Of a DNA stretch of 64,000 nt, positions 1-10,000 are shown in pieces. Source of the stretch: Leptospira congkakensis (GTDB lineage: Bacteria > Spirochaetota > Leptospiria > Leptospirales > Leptospiraceae); contig NZ_RQGQ01000009.1 of NCBI RefSeq assembly GCF_004770265.1, forward strand, positions 248,001 to 312,000, read 5' to 3'. The notes under the pieces are model-generated. The model worked only from the letters and a program-made list of their open reading frames with translations, was not told the DNA's origin and made no database searches. The stretch's first letter is position 1. Every line of letters starts with the position of its first letter. The translations under genes were made by a program, and so were the position numbers.

Positions 1-977
1 ACAAAACAAAAATCCTAACTTTAGTAGCCCTAACGTCCATCGCACTGATTGGTTTTGCACAAGCACAATACAAAGTATCCAATGGGGTGGCAACACCAAT
101 TGGAAATGATATTGGTGCTATGGAACTCAAAGCTATTACGATCGAATCTTGGGACTCTCCCGTTTCTTCCGCGCCTTATGGTTGGGAAGTATTCACTGAC
201 AAAGATGGAGTGAACAAAGACGGCACAGGTGATATGAAATACGATGAGAATAATAAATATTCTCCAGTTCTCAATGACCCTGTGAAGTCTCCTCTTGTGC
301 TGAGAGAAGTAAAACTAGTTCCTGGTAAACCAGGCGATGTGAAAAACGTGGATGCTGGAAACGCAAAAGTATTGGCTGTAAAATTCCAATTCACTTTTCC
401 AGGAAACAACGTAGTTACGGTTCGCCCTCCACGTGCTCCAGAATATGAAATCACACGTGCAAGACCTTATATCGATGCTGACAACAAAAAGAAATTGGAA
501 AAAGTTTATGGGATTGAAACTCCAGGAAACGTAAAAGCCATTTCTGTTTGGGTTCTAGGTCGTGGTAACGAATACGATTTAGAAGGTTGGTTAGAAGACT
601 ATAATGGCAATAGCCATATTTTCCCTTTCGGATCCTTGGACTTTGTTGGTTGGAGACCTCTCCACATCGTCATCCCTCCAGGAATCCCGCAAGAGGCAAA
701 TGCCTTCCCGGCGACCAGAAACTTAATTTTCAAACAGTTTAAAATTCGTTCCCGGTTGAATACTGGTCCAGAGGCTGTTTACCTTTTCTTTGACGAACTC
801 CGAGTTCTTGCTGATACCTTCGAAGTTCACTTTGATGGGGCAAACCTCGACTTTGATGAAGAAGATTGTAAAAGCAAAGTTAAGATGGAACAAATGCTTC
901 AGAAGTCCGGAGCTATCTCCACAGGTGCGAAAATCCGCGATTGTGGTGGAAGTAACGGTTCTTCCCAAAACAAGTAG
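1..977 (+). CDS. flaA: Flagellar filament sheath protein FlaA (5' end cut by window)
   Basis: The reading frame is open from base 3 and runs into the window with a hydrophobic stretch ending in a Q-A-Q signal-peptidase-like site, so the first codons lie upstream of the window. The 324 visible residues match the FlaA family: an exported, mostly beta protein that coats the periplasmic flagellar filament of spirochaetes. Leptospira carries two neighbouring flaA genes and I cannot tell from sequence alone which one this is. The internal GTG at 87 is not the start, because the upstream signal peptide is in frame. A strong terminator follows the stop, so the gene ends its transcript here. Confidence 0.85.
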   Translation, partial: KTKILTLVALTSIALIGFAQAQYKVSNGVATPIGNDIGAMELKAITIESWDSPVSSAPYGWEVFTDKDGVNKDGTGDMKYDENNKYSPVLNDPVKSPLVLREVKLVPGKPGDVKNVDAGNAKVLAVKFQFTFPGNNVVTVRPPRAPEYEITRARPYIDADNKKKLEKVYGIETPGNVKAISVWVLGRGNEYDLEGWLEDYNGNSHIFPFGSLDFVGWRPLHIVIPPGIPQEANAFPATRNLIFKQFKIRSRLNTGPEAVYLFFDELRVLADTFEVHFDGANLDFDEEDCKSKVKMEQMLQKSGAISTGAKIRDCGGSNGSSQNK

Positions 978-1020
978 AATCCTCACTCACTTGAAAGAAG
1001 GGTTCCTTTGGGACCAACAA

Positions 1021-1048
1021 AAACCCAGTCAAATCGACTGGGTTTTTT
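1021..1048 (+). terminator. Rho-independent terminator after flaA
   Basis: A perfect 10-bp stem (AAACCCAGTC at 1021-1030 with GACTGGGTTT at 1036-1045) closes a 5-base loop and runs into a T-tract. It separates flaA from greA. Confidence 0.9.
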
Positions 1049-1187
1049 GGCTTTACAGAATCGAACGGACCTGGAAAATGAACTCTAGGACTGTTCTTTT
1101 CGCGGATTCATCGCTAAATTTACCGTAACAACTTTATAGGAACTATGAACACCCTTTATTGGAAATACGAAGAGGGAGATTCTTTTC

Positions 1188-3953
1188 ATGCCTGATACTA
1201 TTACCGAAGACAAATCAAACAAAATCGCCGACAACGACAAACTAACTCCTCTCTTTAATGAGGAAATTTATGTACGTGCAGATGCAGGAACGGTTCCCGT
1301 TTCTAAATTCAAAATCTTTGACGATGTCATTGATGCATATAAGGCAGAAAATCGTTTAGCGGAAGCTAAACAAAAAATTGAAGACCATTTCAAAGAACAT
1401 CCTGAGTCTATCTCCGCTAAATATATGTTAATGATTATTTCTTTCATGGAAGATTCCATGGGGGACGCAAATTTGGTGAAGAGTATTTTGGATGCTTTCA
1501 AGGCTCACGCTAAATGGACCATTATTGAATACATTACAGATTCTATTTTACGATTCGGTGATCATAGACTTGCTCTTCGCGTAAAAGCGGAAGCACTCGA
1601 CAAACTCAAGAAAAACAAAGAACTGAAAGTGGTTCTTGAAAAACTCGCCAAACAAGATCGTAAAAACCCAGAGATTGCCAAAAAGTATGGTTTTTCCATT
1701 ATGGAAGAAGACAAACCAAAAGCGATCTCCTATCTCAAACTTGCTGTTGAGATGTATGCAAAAAATAAAGAATACGTTCAGATGGAGGAGATTTGGCCTA
1801 CCATCGTTCAAAACAATTACGAGGATGTTTCTTTCTTCGATAAAATTGAACGTATCCTACTTGGACAAAGAGAAAAAACTCGTTTAGTGGGACTTCTTTA
1901 TCCAATCGTCGAACCTTTTAAGGCGATGGAAGATTGGGATCATGTCATCTACTTCTTAAAAAAGATTTTAGAACACGAACCAGCTTCTCAAAAAGCAAGA
2001 AACGAACTCATTCGTGCTTACAAACAAAAATACACAGCGCATTCACTTCTTGAAGATTTCCTCAAGATGAGTGAACTAGGTAACAACCGTAAACCGGTAA
2101 AACTTTGTATCACTAACTTCGAAAGAAATATCGTATTTGATACTGGTAACTATGTAATGCATAGAAACTGGGGTGTTGGTAAAATTACATCCATCTCCCA
2201 AACTGGAGATTCTATCTTTGTTGATTTTGAAGAAAAGAAAGATCACAAACTTTCAATCCAAATGGCTATCACTTCACTCAAACCGTTGAAGAAAGACCAT
2301 ATTTGGGTTCAACATTACGAAGACAAACAAGCCATCAATACAATGTTTGCTGAGAACTTAGCTGAGTTCTTAAAACAACTTCTTAAATCTTACGACAACC
2401 GAATGATCATTGCGGACATGAAGAACGAACTCATCGGAACGTTCTTAAAGGCAGACGAGTGGTCTAAATGGTGGGCGAAGGTAAAATCGGTTCTTAAAAA
2501 AGAAGCGAATATCGGAATGAATCCTAAGAAAAAGGATGAAGTTGTTTACCATGAAAAACCAATCACTCATTCGGAAACCTTAACTCAAAAATTCCAAGCT
2601 AGCAATGATACTAATAAAAAACTAGAAATTGCTATGGAAGCGGTTCGTGATGCTGATGAAGCAGCAGAAGCTGGTGATTTTTTCATATCGCATTACGGTG
2701 AAGAAGAAACAGCAAGAGATTCCATTCGTAAACTTTCTGCTTATTTGTATTTGGAAGAAGCAAGTAAAGCTTGGCCAATGGAAGAGTTCTCTCACAAAAT
2801 TCGTGAACAAGAACTAACAACTCTCATCCAATCTCTTTCCAAAGAAGATGCGTTAAAAATTTCAAAAGCTTTGGAAAACACGGATATCAAAAAAGGATTT
2901 AAAGATCTGATTCGTGCTTACCATCCAGAAGCAATCAATATTCTAATTGGGTTATTGTTTGAAGTTCCAGTAAAGGTAAACCGTTCGGTTTTCCAAAACT
3001 TGGTTTCTGATGATAAGTTTGCAGAACTCAATTTGTTTGTGGAAACAGTTTGTAACAAATCCAAAGAAAACCCTGAAGTTTTCCTTTGGGTTGCTAAATC
3101 CATCCTTTCTCATACTTGGAAGTTTGATTGGTTAAAAGTCAGTGAAGAAGATTTAGTTCTTCGTGTGTTCCGTATTCTCAAGCCTCTCGCAAAGATTGAA
3201 GACAAAGGAACCAAACTCAAAAACCAAGCGATGGACATTCTTTTTGGAAAGGACAATAGCCTTCTTCGCGACATCCTAACCAATGCAGATGATGAATATG
3301 TTCGTAAACTATTTGCTCTATTCAAAGAAGTTCCTTATGTAACTGATTTAGAAAAAGACCAACTCTATGCTCTGATCAACGAACTCAAACCAAACATAGT
3401 TTGGGATGAATACGATTCAGAAGAAGATGCTGATGATGATCCTTTAGCAAACCTTCCTAGTGATGTGGTTCTAGTGACTCGTCGTGCCTTCAACGCTAAA
3501 AAACAAGAGTTTGAACACCTTGTGAACGTAGAGATGGCTGAGAACTCTCGTGATATCGGAGAGGCCCAAGAAAAAGGGGACTTACGAGAAAACGCAGAAT
3601 ACAAAGCGGCGATGGAAAAACAAGCTCAGTTACAAGCAGCTATCAAACGATTGGAAGCGGAACTGAAAAGTGCAAGGATCCTTGACCTTAGTGATGTTAA
3701 ATCAGATAAAGTGGGAATCGGAACTACTATACGTTTAAAAAACAAACAAACTAGTGAAACTGTGACTTACTCAATTCTTGGTGCTTGGGATGCGGATACG
3801 GAAAAGAATATCATTTCTTACCAATCTCCGCTCGCAAAATCACTTCTTGGAAAACATACTGGAAACGAAGCAACACTTGTCTTCGGATCTACGGAAACTG
3901 TTTACGAAGTATTGGATATAACTCGTTATTCCATGACAGGACAAGAGGCCTGA
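1188..3953 (+). CDS. greA: Transcription elongation factor GreA with large helical N-terminal extension
   Basis: The protein is 921 aa, against about 158 aa for ordinary GreA. The last ~163 residues (from about 759) form a complete GreA: an N-terminal coiled coil with the acidic-tip motif GDLRENAEYK at 797-806, then the C-terminal FKBP-like domain. GreA enters the secondary channel of RNA polymerase and stimulates cleavage of backtracked RNA. The first ~750 residues are helical and TPR-like, with many Lys/Glu pairs. Large GreA proteins are known in other spirochaetes, so the fusion is probably lineage-wide. The ATG at 1188 has an AGAGGGAG ribosome site at 1170-1178. The 3' end overlaps the opposing peptidase gene by 28 bases. 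Confidence 0.9.
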   Translation: MPDTITEDKSNKIADNDKLTPLFNEEIYVRADAGTVPVSKFKIFDDVIDAYKAENRLAEAKQKIEDHFKEHPESISAKYMLMIISFMEDSMGDANLVKSILDAFKAHAKWTIIEYITDSILRFGDHRLALRVKAEALDKLKKNKELKVVLEKLAKQDRKNPEIAKKYGFSIMEEDKPKAISYLKLAVEMYAKNKEYVQMEEIWPTIVQNNYEDVSFFDKIERILLGQREKTRLVGLLYPIVEPFKAMEDWDHVIYFLKKILEHEPASQKARNELIRAYKQKYTAHSLLEDFLKMSELGNNRKPVKLCITNFERNIVFDTGNYVMHRNWGVGKITSISQTGDSIFVDFEEKKDHKLSIQMAITSLKPLKKDHIWVQHYEDKQAINTMFAENLAEFLKQLLKSYDNRMIIADMKNELIGTFLKADEWSKWWAKVKSVLKKEANIGMNPKKKDEVVYHEKPITHSETLTQKFQASNDTNKKLEIAMEAVRDADEAAEAGDFFISHYGEEETARDSIRKLSAYLYLEEASKAWPMEEFSHKIREQELTTLIQSLSKEDALKISKALENTDIKKGFKDLIRAYHPEAINILIGLLFEVPVKVNRSVFQNLVSDDKFAELNLFVETVCNKSKENPEVFLWVAKSILSHTWKFDWLKVSEEDLVLRVFRILKPLAKIEDKGTKLKNQAMDILFGKDNSLLRDILTNADDEYVRKLFALFKEVPYVTDLEKDQLYALINELKPNIVWDEYDSEEDADDDPLANLPSDVVLVTRRAFNAKKQEFEHLVNVEMAENSRDIGEAQEKGDLRENAEYKAAMEKQAQLQAAIKRLEAELKSARILDLSDVKSDKVGIGTTIRLKNKQTSETVTYSILGAWDADTEKNIISYQSPLAKSLLGKHTGNEATLVFGSTETVYEVLDITRYSMTGQEA

Positions 3954-5737
3954 AGTTCCTCTGCCCAGCCGTGAGTAGAAATTAAATCCACAAACGGTTC
4001 GGAAACATTTCCGGCAAAGTCGAAGGCCTTAGCTTCCAAAAGAAGATAAGGCCTTTCTTTTTGTAAACTCTTCGGAATCAGAACTCGGATGGCTCGTCTG
4101 TCTGGATCATATTCATAGGGAAAGGATTGTCCGTCTATCGTGAGTTCTACGTTTGTTCGAAATCCACTTCCTGTATCTCCAAGAACATAAAATCTTTCTT
4201 CAAAACATTGGTTTCTCACTTCAGGTAGTTCAATGTATCTGGCAAGGGAAGTCATTGGAAAAATGGTCGGGGGAGTTTCATCAGACAAAACCAAAACATA
4301 CCCAAGTTTGGTGAGTTTGAAACTAAATCCATTTGGTTTTCTTTTGTGAGCAATGGATTGGAATTTGCCAATTGAGGAATCATAAAAATAGAGAGATTCT
4401 TTTATGGAAGTTGGATAGCTGAGAGTCCATTCTCCGATTCCTTCACCCTTCCAACTCATCTTTTTTGTATCCAATTGGTAGATTTTTCCTTTGAGAGGAA
4501 GGCCTGAGGGGATTTTGAAAGGAATGTCTTTTTCATTCACTTCTGTGATGAGTAAAATTCCTTCACCAGAAACTTCTGCTTTGGTTAGATCCACAATCAG
4601 CTTTCCATCGTTTGAGCTAAATTTGTTTCCACTCTTTTGTTTTCTGACAATCCTGCTGCTTTCGGTTTCATTTTTATCATGAATGATGGAAAAAAATACA
4701 GAGGATTTGTTTCCTGTCGCATCACGGAGGGAAACTTCTAGTGGTAATTTTTCTTTTGGTTTGTATCCATCCAAATCTAAAGAAAAACCTTCTTCTTTAA
4801 AGTTTTTAGACTGTTCATACATATGATAAAAATACACAGGTGGTGCAAGCGATGACCTGTTGATATCGTAGAACTGGTGTTTTTTGGAGCCATCTTCATA
4901 AGCTAAAAAATCGAAGTTACGACTGAAGATCGATTTTCCATCTACAAATAGATCCATTCCATACACATTGTTTTTGTTTCTAGAACGAATGAAATCATAC
5001 CCACTCAAACGAAGACGAATCTTTCCTGTTAAAGAAATAGATTCAAAAAGATCTCCCGTATCAGTAAAAAGTTCATACCGGCCTTTTGATTTTTCCTTAG
5101 CAGTGAGTAGGATAGGATTTTCTAAATAATCTCCTTCTAAATACATAGAAAGGATTGTGGGAGGAGTGGTATCTTTTTGGTGGATTTCGGGAAAGTAGAG
5201 TGGATTGATGATTCCTTTTTCTGCTCGAAACTCTAAGTGAAGATGCGAAATTCCCGATCCAGATTCCCCAGTTTTTCCAAGAGCTGTTCCTTTTTTTGCG
5301 GAAAACATTCCGGGTGGGAGTTTCAGTTGGAACCCAGCGGGATCACCCATCAGAAGAACAGCACGGCGAAGGAGTTCTAAATCATACAAACTACCACCAA
5401 AGGAATGTAAGTGGGCATATTTGGATTTGAGTTTGTATTTCGGACTATAAAGATTGAGAGATAACCCATACCCAGTTTTAGAATAACTGATTTCTTCAAT
5501 ATACCCATCAAACGTGGCTAAGATGCTATGGCCATTTAGACCATAAGATTTGAAATCAGAACCTAAATGTAAGTTGTGGTTTCGGATTTCTGCGAAAGTT
5601 CCAGAAACAGGAGAGTAATAAGGTAGGGGAAATCCTACCTCGTTTGGAGGTATCTCTGGGATTTTGGACTGTCCCCAAAGAAGACCCGAAGAAAAACAAA
5701 TGAGAAAACTAAGTTTACGAAGAAGAGATATCTCCAT
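3926..5737 (-). CDS. Exported M23-family peptidase (LytM-like)
   Basis: A 603-aa protein with a signal peptide (cleavage near residue 22). The N-terminal third is an M23 metallopeptidase domain with both zinc motifs: H57-x3-D61 and the H165-L-H167 pair. M23 enzymes cut peptidoglycan cross-bridges or act as division and envelope regulators. The rest (about 190-603) is predicted beta-rich and unrecognised, perhaps for surface or peptidoglycan binding. It faces greA and shares 28 bases with its 3' end. The ribosome site GGGAGG sits about 15 bases from the ATG and can pair with the CTCCC-complementary bases directly before the start. Confidence 0.82.
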   Translation of the reverse strand: MEISLLRKLSFLICFSSGLLWGQSKIPEIPPNEVGFPLPYYSPVSGTFAEIRNHNLHLGSDFKSYGLNGHSILATFDGYIEEISYSKTGYGLSLNLYSPKYKLKSKYAHLHSFGGSLYDLELLRRAVLLMGDPAGFQLKLPPGMFSAKKGTALGKTGESGSGISHLHLEFRAEKGIINPLYFPEIHQKDTTPPTILSMYLEGDYLENPILLTAKEKSKGRYELFTDTGDLFESISLTGKIRLRLSGYDFIRSRNKNNVYGMDLFVDGKSIFSRNFDFLAYEDGSKKHQFYDINRSSLAPPVYFYHMYEQSKNFKEEGFSLDLDGYKPKEKLPLEVSLRDATGNKSSVFFSIIHDKNETESSRIVRKQKSGNKFSSNDGKLIVDLTKAEVSGEGILLITEVNEKDIPFKIPSGLPLKGKIYQLDTKKMSWKGEGIGEWTLSYPTSIKESLYFYDSSIGKFQSIAHKRKPNGFSFKLTKLGYVLVLSDETPPTIFPMTSLARYIELPEVRNQCFEERFYVLGDTGSGFRTNVELTIDGQSFPYEYDPDRRAIRVLIPKSLQKERPYLLLEAKAFDFAGNVSEPFVDLISTHGWAEELQASCPVME

Positions 5738-5860
5738 GGGAGAATCAGAATCCTCCCACTTCCTTTGTCATGCCTTTCCCGAAATCGAAAGAAATTCCCT
5801 TCGTTTCGATTCCCTTGACAAACTAGACTTGGCACTTAAGATGACAGGGAACATTTCTCT

Positions 5861-6412
5861 ATGAAATTAGGCATTGTATCCTTCCTATTATTTGCAGTTT
5901 CTGGTTGTGCCTTTTTATTCAAGGAACCGGGCAGGCCTCCCAAAATCGATGGGGTTCCCGTCCCTGACTCCAAACGTTTGATTTATATCCAAAACGTAAG
6001 AAACAATACTTATTCCCCAGGAATGCATACCCGTCTCACCCAAATGATTATGGAAGAAATTGATAGACGGGGCAGGTTTATCACCACTCGTGAAAAAACT
6101 CTCGCGAAATACCGGTTGTATGCAGAGATTGTCCACTACCAACAAGTCGGAGATCTTATGGATCTTGCGGACAGACAAATTACTTCGGAACTATTTGTAG
6201 TCGCTCGAGTGGAAATCATTGAGGCGGAGACGGGAAATAAAATTCCAATGGAACGCAATGAAATTCCTGGACGAGTTCATTTTTCTACTCAAATTGGATT
6301 TCGGGAATCAGAATTGGAAGCTCAAAATCGTCTCCTTCGGGTGATGGCGCTTCGAATTGCAGAAGAATCAGAAAGAGCATGGTATTATTCTCTTTCTGGT
6401 GTATTGAACTAA
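5861..6412 (+). CDS. Lipoprotein, LptE-like
   Basis: A 183-aa lipoprotein with signal peptide and lipobox VSGC (Cys16). After the anchor comes an alternating strand-helix-strand pattern: an N-N-T turn, an amphipathic helix with R-R-G-R, then A-x-Y-x-L strands. This resembles LptE and related small outer-membrane assembly lipoproteins, where LptE plugs the LptD barrel during LPS export. No lptD is present in the window, so the functional call is weak. It starts 123 bases upstream-divergent from the M23 peptidase and stops 23 bases before the Fur-family gene. The lipoprotein call itself is secure. Confidence 0.6.
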   Translation: MKLGIVSFLLFAVSGCAFLFKEPGRPPKIDGVPVPDSKRLIYIQNVRNNTYSPGMHTRLTQMIMEEIDRRGRFITTREKTLAKYRLYAEIVHYQQVGDLMDLADRQITSELFVVARVEIIEAETGNKIPMERNEIPGRVHFSTQIGFRESELEAQNRLLRVMALRIAEESERAWYYSLSGVLN

Positions 6413-6435
6413 GTTGAATCATGAGGAGATAAACC

Positions 6436-6915
6436 TTGCAAAACGATCCTATTTCCAGCGAAGATACAAAAAAAGAGATGCTTGCTTTCGAGGAGTATCT
6501 TAAAGAAAAAGGTCTCAAAATAACCAACCAACGTCTGTTGGTTGCACAAAAGATTTTTTCTTCACACAATCATTTTACTGCCGAAGGTCTTTTAGATGAA
6601 TTAAAAGACAATAAGGATCGTATCTCCAAAGCAACTATCTACAGAATCCTTGCCATTATGGTTGAGGCAGGCCTACTAGAAGAACATGACTTTGGTAAAG
6701 ATTACAAATATTACGAACATATTATCGGACATGAACACCACGATCATATCATTTGTATGCAGTGTGGTCGTATTGTAGAATTTATTGATGAAAGAATTGA
6801 AGAACTACAAAACAAAGCTGCATCCGAAAACGGATTTACCATCACTGGACATAGTTTGAATATTTTTGGAAACTGTTTGAATTTTGCTAATTGTGAACAT
6901 AAAACAAAAAAATAG
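6436..6915 (+). CDS. Fur-family metal-responsive repressor
   Basis: A 159-aa Fur-family protein. A winged-helix DNA-binding half (about 20-90, with the K-A-T-I-Y-R recognition helix) precedes the dimerisation domain. Metal ligands visible are the His cluster H99-E-H-H-D-H104, a structural-zinc pair C107-x2-C110 and a second pair C147-x5-C153. It could be a Fur, PerR or Zur type; the sequence alone does not settle which metal it senses. The start is TTG at 6436, supported by GAGGAG at 6423-6428. Its TAG stop overlaps the GTG start of tgt, so the two are translationally coupled. Confidence 0.88.
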   Translation: MQNDPISSEDTKKEMLAFEEYLKEKGLKITNQRLLVAQKIFSSHNHFTAEGLLDELKDNKDRISKATIYRILAIMVEAGLLEEHDFGKDYKYYEHIIGHEHHDHIICMQCGRIVEFIDERIEELQNKAASENGFTITGHSLNIFGNCLNFANCEHKTKK

Positions 6916-8030
6916 TGTCTTCTATTTTTAAAGAAAGATCAAAAGACCCCGGTTCTTACGCAAGGACCGGAACTCTCCACTTAAATGGAATCCAAGTTGA
7001 AACTCCTATCTTTATGCCGGTGGGAACTAGAGGAAGTATCAAATCCCTTTCTTCATCAGACATTGATGAATTGGGTTACAACTTAATCCTAGCGAATACC
7101 TATCATTTATACTTAAAACCAGGTAAAGAAGTGATGGATCACTTCCATGGTTTAAAAAATTTCATGTCTTACAAAAGAGCCTTACTCACTGATTCTGGTG
7201 GGTTTCAGGTCTTTAGTCTTGCTAGTCTTTTTAAGTTTGAGGAAGATGGGGTTCGGTTCCAGTCCCATATCGATGGAAGCCATCATAAATTCACTCCTGC
7301 TTCTGTCATCGATATGCAACGTTCCATTGGATCCGATATTATGATGGTTTTAGACGATTGTGCTCCTTATGGAAGTGATCTAAAACGCTTGGAATTAGCC
7401 CTGGATAGAACCCATAGATGGGCCAAAGAATCTTATGAATATTGGATGGAGAATCCAAATGGACAAAATGTATTCCCGATTGTCCAGGGGGGAGTCAATG
7501 AATCCCTTCGAAAACGAAGTTTAGATACATTACAGAATATAAATTTTCCAGGAATTGCCATCGGGGGACTCAGCGTTGGGGAACCTAGACCAGAATACAT
7601 TCGTATTTTAGAATGTATGGCACCATTTTTTGATAGTGTTCGTCCCCGTTACCTAATGGGTGTGGGGACCGTCGTTGACATATTGGAAGGTGTTAAGAAT
7701 GGAATCGATATGTTTGATTGTGTTTTACCGACGAGAAATGCGCGAAATGGGCAAGTATTCACCTCGCTCGGCAAAATCAATTTAAGGAATGAAAGCCATC
7801 GTCTGGCAGAAGGACCTATCGACCCTGAATGTGGGTGTAAGGTTTGTAAAACATATAGCCTCGGCTACATACGTCATCTTCATAAGGTGAAGGAACTGAC
7901 AGCATTTTCGCTCTCAACGTATCACAACTTATATTTTATGCAAAGCTTCATGGAAAAGATGCGAAAGTCCATAGAAATAGGCAATTTTCAGGGCTTTTAT
8001 GACCATTGGAAAAATTTGTTTGGTAGCTAA
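6915..8030 (+). CDS. tgt: Queuine tRNA-ribosyltransferase (TGT)
   Basis: A 371-aa enzyme that exchanges guanine 34 for preQ1 in tRNAs with GUN anticodons. The catalytic Asp93 lies in LTDSGGFQ and the nucleophile Asp268 in M-F-D-C-V. The zinc site is complete: C306-x-C308-x2-C311 and H337 with the canonical 25-residue gap. The TNA-binding loop and G-G-L-S motif are also intact. The GTG start overlaps the Fur stop (TAGTG) with no ribosome site of its own, which suggests coupled translation. Length and motifs are normal for the bacterial enzyme. Confidence 0.95.
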   Translation: MSSIFKERSKDPGSYARTGTLHLNGIQVETPIFMPVGTRGSIKSLSSSDIDELGYNLILANTYHLYLKPGKEVMDHFHGLKNFMSYKRALLTDSGGFQVFSLASLFKFEEDGVRFQSHIDGSHHKFTPASVIDMQRSIGSDIMMVLDDCAPYGSDLKRLELALDRTHRWAKESYEYWMENPNGQNVFPIVQGGVNESLRKRSLDTLQNINFPGIAIGGLSVGEPRPEYIRILECMAPFFDSVRPRYLMGVGTVVDILEGVKNGIDMFDCVLPTRNARNGQVFTSLGKINLRNESHRLAEGPIDPECGCKVCKTYSLGYIRHLHKVKELTAFSLSTYHNLYFMQSFMEKMRKSIEIGNFQGFYDHWKNLFGS

Positions 8031-8040
8031 AATTATTAGG

Positions 8041-8069
8041 TTGACGTACCCAATTTTTTTGAATGCAAT
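8041..8069 (+). promoter_or_regulatory. Candidate promoter before the STAS gene
   Basis: TTGACG at 8041-8046 and a weak TGCAAT at 8064-8069 are 17 bases apart. The -35 is good and the -10 poor. The site lies in the 93-base gap after tgt and would drive the STAS and LruA-like genes. Confidence 0.35.
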
Positions 8070-8123
8070 TGTACCGTCATTTCTACATTGATTGTAGCTT
8101 CATTGAGGAGTCTCTAGACACAC

Positions 8124-8459
8124 ATGGAAATCACCAGAAGGGAAAAAGATAAAATCGTAGTCCTCGATATTAACGGGGAGATCGACCTTTATAACGCGCC
8201 TGAGATCAAGGATGTAATTGCCAAATTGATCGAAGAACAAAAATATTGCATCGTCATCAATCTCGAGAAGGTATCTTACATCGACTCCTCCGGAATTGGA
8301 GCTTTAATTTCAAGTTTGTCCAACTTGAAGAAATACCAAGGTGGGCTTAAAATCATCAACGTAGCTGGTTCCGTTCGCAAGGTATTTGAACTGACTAAGT
8401 TGACTTCATTTTTTGAGATTTTCGACAGCGAAGACGAAGCCGTCACTGCTTTTAAGTAA
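8124..8459 (+). CDS. STAS-domain anti-sigma-factor antagonist
   Basis: A 111-aa single STAS domain of the SpoIIAA/RsbV type. The phosphorylation loop is intact, with Asp54-Ser55-Ser56-Gly57; Ser55 is the expected target of an anti-sigma kinase. The family works by binding and sequestering such kinases when unphosphorylated. No kinase or phosphatase partner sits next to it, so its pathway is unknown. It is preceded by a candidate promoter and followed 64 bases later by the LysM lipoprotein gene, with which it may be co-transcribed. It is the most canonical of the three STAS proteins in the window. Confidence 0.9.
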   Translation: MEITRREKDKIVVLDINGEIDLYNAPEIKDVIAKLIEEQKYCIVINLEKVSYIDSSGIGALISSLSNLKKYQGGLKIINVAGSVRKVFELTKLTSFFEIFDSEDEAVTAFK

Positions 8460-8523
8460 ACGAGGAGCGTGTATTGCGCTTCTCTCTTACAAAACCCCCC
8501 GAAGAAAAGTTAAGGAGTTTGTT

Positions 8524-9930
8524 ATGTTAAGAAAGAAAAAGACAGCAGTCTTTCTCTCTGGATTGGTATTGTTTTCCATTGGATTTGTTAATTGTGCACA
8601 AGAATTGCCAAAGAAAGAACTTGAATTAGCAAAATCACAAGTAGAAAGAGCGGAAAGACTTTCTGCAGAAGAGTATGCTCCTGAAGAATATTCAGAAGCC
8701 AAAAAAAGTCTCATCTCTGCTAACGAATTTGCATCTCAAGAAAATGCATCTGATTCTAAAAAAAGTGCAGATTATGCAATTTCTAAAGCTTACGACGCAT
8801 TAGAAAAAACTTTACCAAAGCTTGCTGCAAAGTCTCGTGAAGAAGCGGTTGCTTCTATCGATGCGGCTGACGAAGCATATGCTTCCGAATACACTCCTGA
8901 AGAATTTAAAAAAGCTGTGACTGCGCGTGATGCTGGTGAAACCAAATTGGCACAAGCAGATGCGAGCCTTGCTTCTTACCTTCGTGAAGACAAAGACGAA
9001 ACAGCAAAAGAATTAAAACGCACAGTAGCTTTGCAAGAGTATGAAGATGCTCACAATCATTTTGCGGAAGCTTCCAAAATCAGCCAGGATGCAAAAAAAG
9101 TGGCTCTAGACAGATCGGGATCTGTTCGTCAATCCGCTGATGAAGTAGATGCAGTATTAGAAAAAGCTTATACATATTCCAAAGGTGGAAATCCTGCCAT
9201 CGATGAAGAAAAAGCAAGAGTGGCTTCTGCTCGTGAAGACATCGAAGCTGGTCGTTTGAAAACTGCTGATGAAAAAATTAAAGCAGCTCGTTTGGCATCT
9301 GCTTCTCTACTTGCAAATGCAGTCAAAGACCATGCAAAGAACCGCAATGTTCAAGCTCGTGAAGTTGTAGAAGATGCAAACGCACGTTTTGGTGAATTGA
9401 GTGCTGAAACTTACCTCAAGTCTAACGCAAAAGAATCTTATGCAAGCACTCAAGAAAACCTAGGTGCCTCCAATGAATCTTTACAAGCTTCTGGAAACCT
9501 TTTAGAACAAGAAAAATTTGATGATTCGATTGCTCAATCAGAAGAAGCCATCCGACTAGCAGAAATTTCTATTGATCAAATTGAAACTTTGAAAGGTAAA
9601 AATACAGTAGCGAAAAAAGATCGCAAAACTACAGAACCTGATACAACAACTACTGCCACTAAAACTGAAGAAACAAACGATAAAGCAAGTTCCTCTCAAG
9701 TGGAAGAACTTTCTGGTGGTTGGAAAAGATATACTGTAGAAAAATCAAATCCTACAGATTGCCTTTGGAGAATTGCGGATAGAGAAGACATCTACAACGA
9801 TGCAAAACTTTGGCCAAGAATTTTTGAAGCCAATCGTAAATCGATTCGCAACAAAAACCTGATTTATCCAAAACAAAAATTGAATATCCCTCCTAAAACA
9901 GGGAAAATCGGAACTGCCCCTAAGGAGTAA
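8524..9930 (+). CDS. lruA: LysM lipoprotein resembling LruA (LipL71)
   Basis: A 468-aa lipoprotein with lipobox FVNC (Cys24). The body consists of helical DUF4398-like repeats rich in Ala/Glu/Lys, each with an E-Y-x-P-E-E-[YF] element. The C-terminal ~60 residues (about 403-460) form a LysM domain that should bind peptidoglycan. This layout matches the leptospiral LruA/LipL71 lipoprotein, so I use that name with moderate confidence. I chose ATG 8524 because AAGGAG at 8512-8517 is well placed and the signal peptide starts there. A longer in-frame start at 8413 would run through the STAS gene. A strong terminator follows. Confidence 0.8.
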   Translation: MLRKKKTAVFLSGLVLFSIGFVNCAQELPKKELELAKSQVERAERLSAEEYAPEEYSEAKKSLISANEFASQENASDSKKSADYAISKAYDALEKTLPKLAAKSREEAVASIDAADEAYASEYTPEEFKKAVTARDAGETKLAQADASLASYLREDKDETAKELKRTVALQEYEDAHNHFAEASKISQDAKKVALDRSGSVRQSADEVDAVLEKAYTYSKGGNPAIDEEKARVASAREDIEAGRLKTADEKIKAARLASASLLANAVKDHAKNRNVQAREVVEDANARFGELSAETYLKSNAKESYASTQENLGASNESLQASGNLLEQEKFDDSIAQSEEAIRLAEISIDQIETLKGKNTVAKKDRKTTEPDTTTTATKTEETNDKASSSQVEELSGGWKRYTVEKSNPTDCLWRIADREDIYNDAKLWPRIFEANRKSIRNKNLIYPKQKLNIPPKTGKIGTAPKE

Positions 9931-9950
9931 ACAAGCCTTAGGTGTTCGAA

Positions 9951-9981
9951 AAAAAGCTGTCGTAAGGGCAGCTTTTTTTTT
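9951..9981 (+). terminator. Rho-independent terminator after the LysM lipoprotein gene
   Basis: An A-tract and GCTGTC pair with GGCAGC and a long T-tract around a short loop, 20 bases after the stop codon. Confidence 0.9.
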
Positions 9982-10000
9982 GTCTAAAGAATAGGACCAT

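Noticed and set aside
8413..8523. A longer start for the LysM lipoprotein
   Set aside because: It runs through the STAS gene and has no signal peptide; the AAGGAG site and lipobox place the start at 8524.
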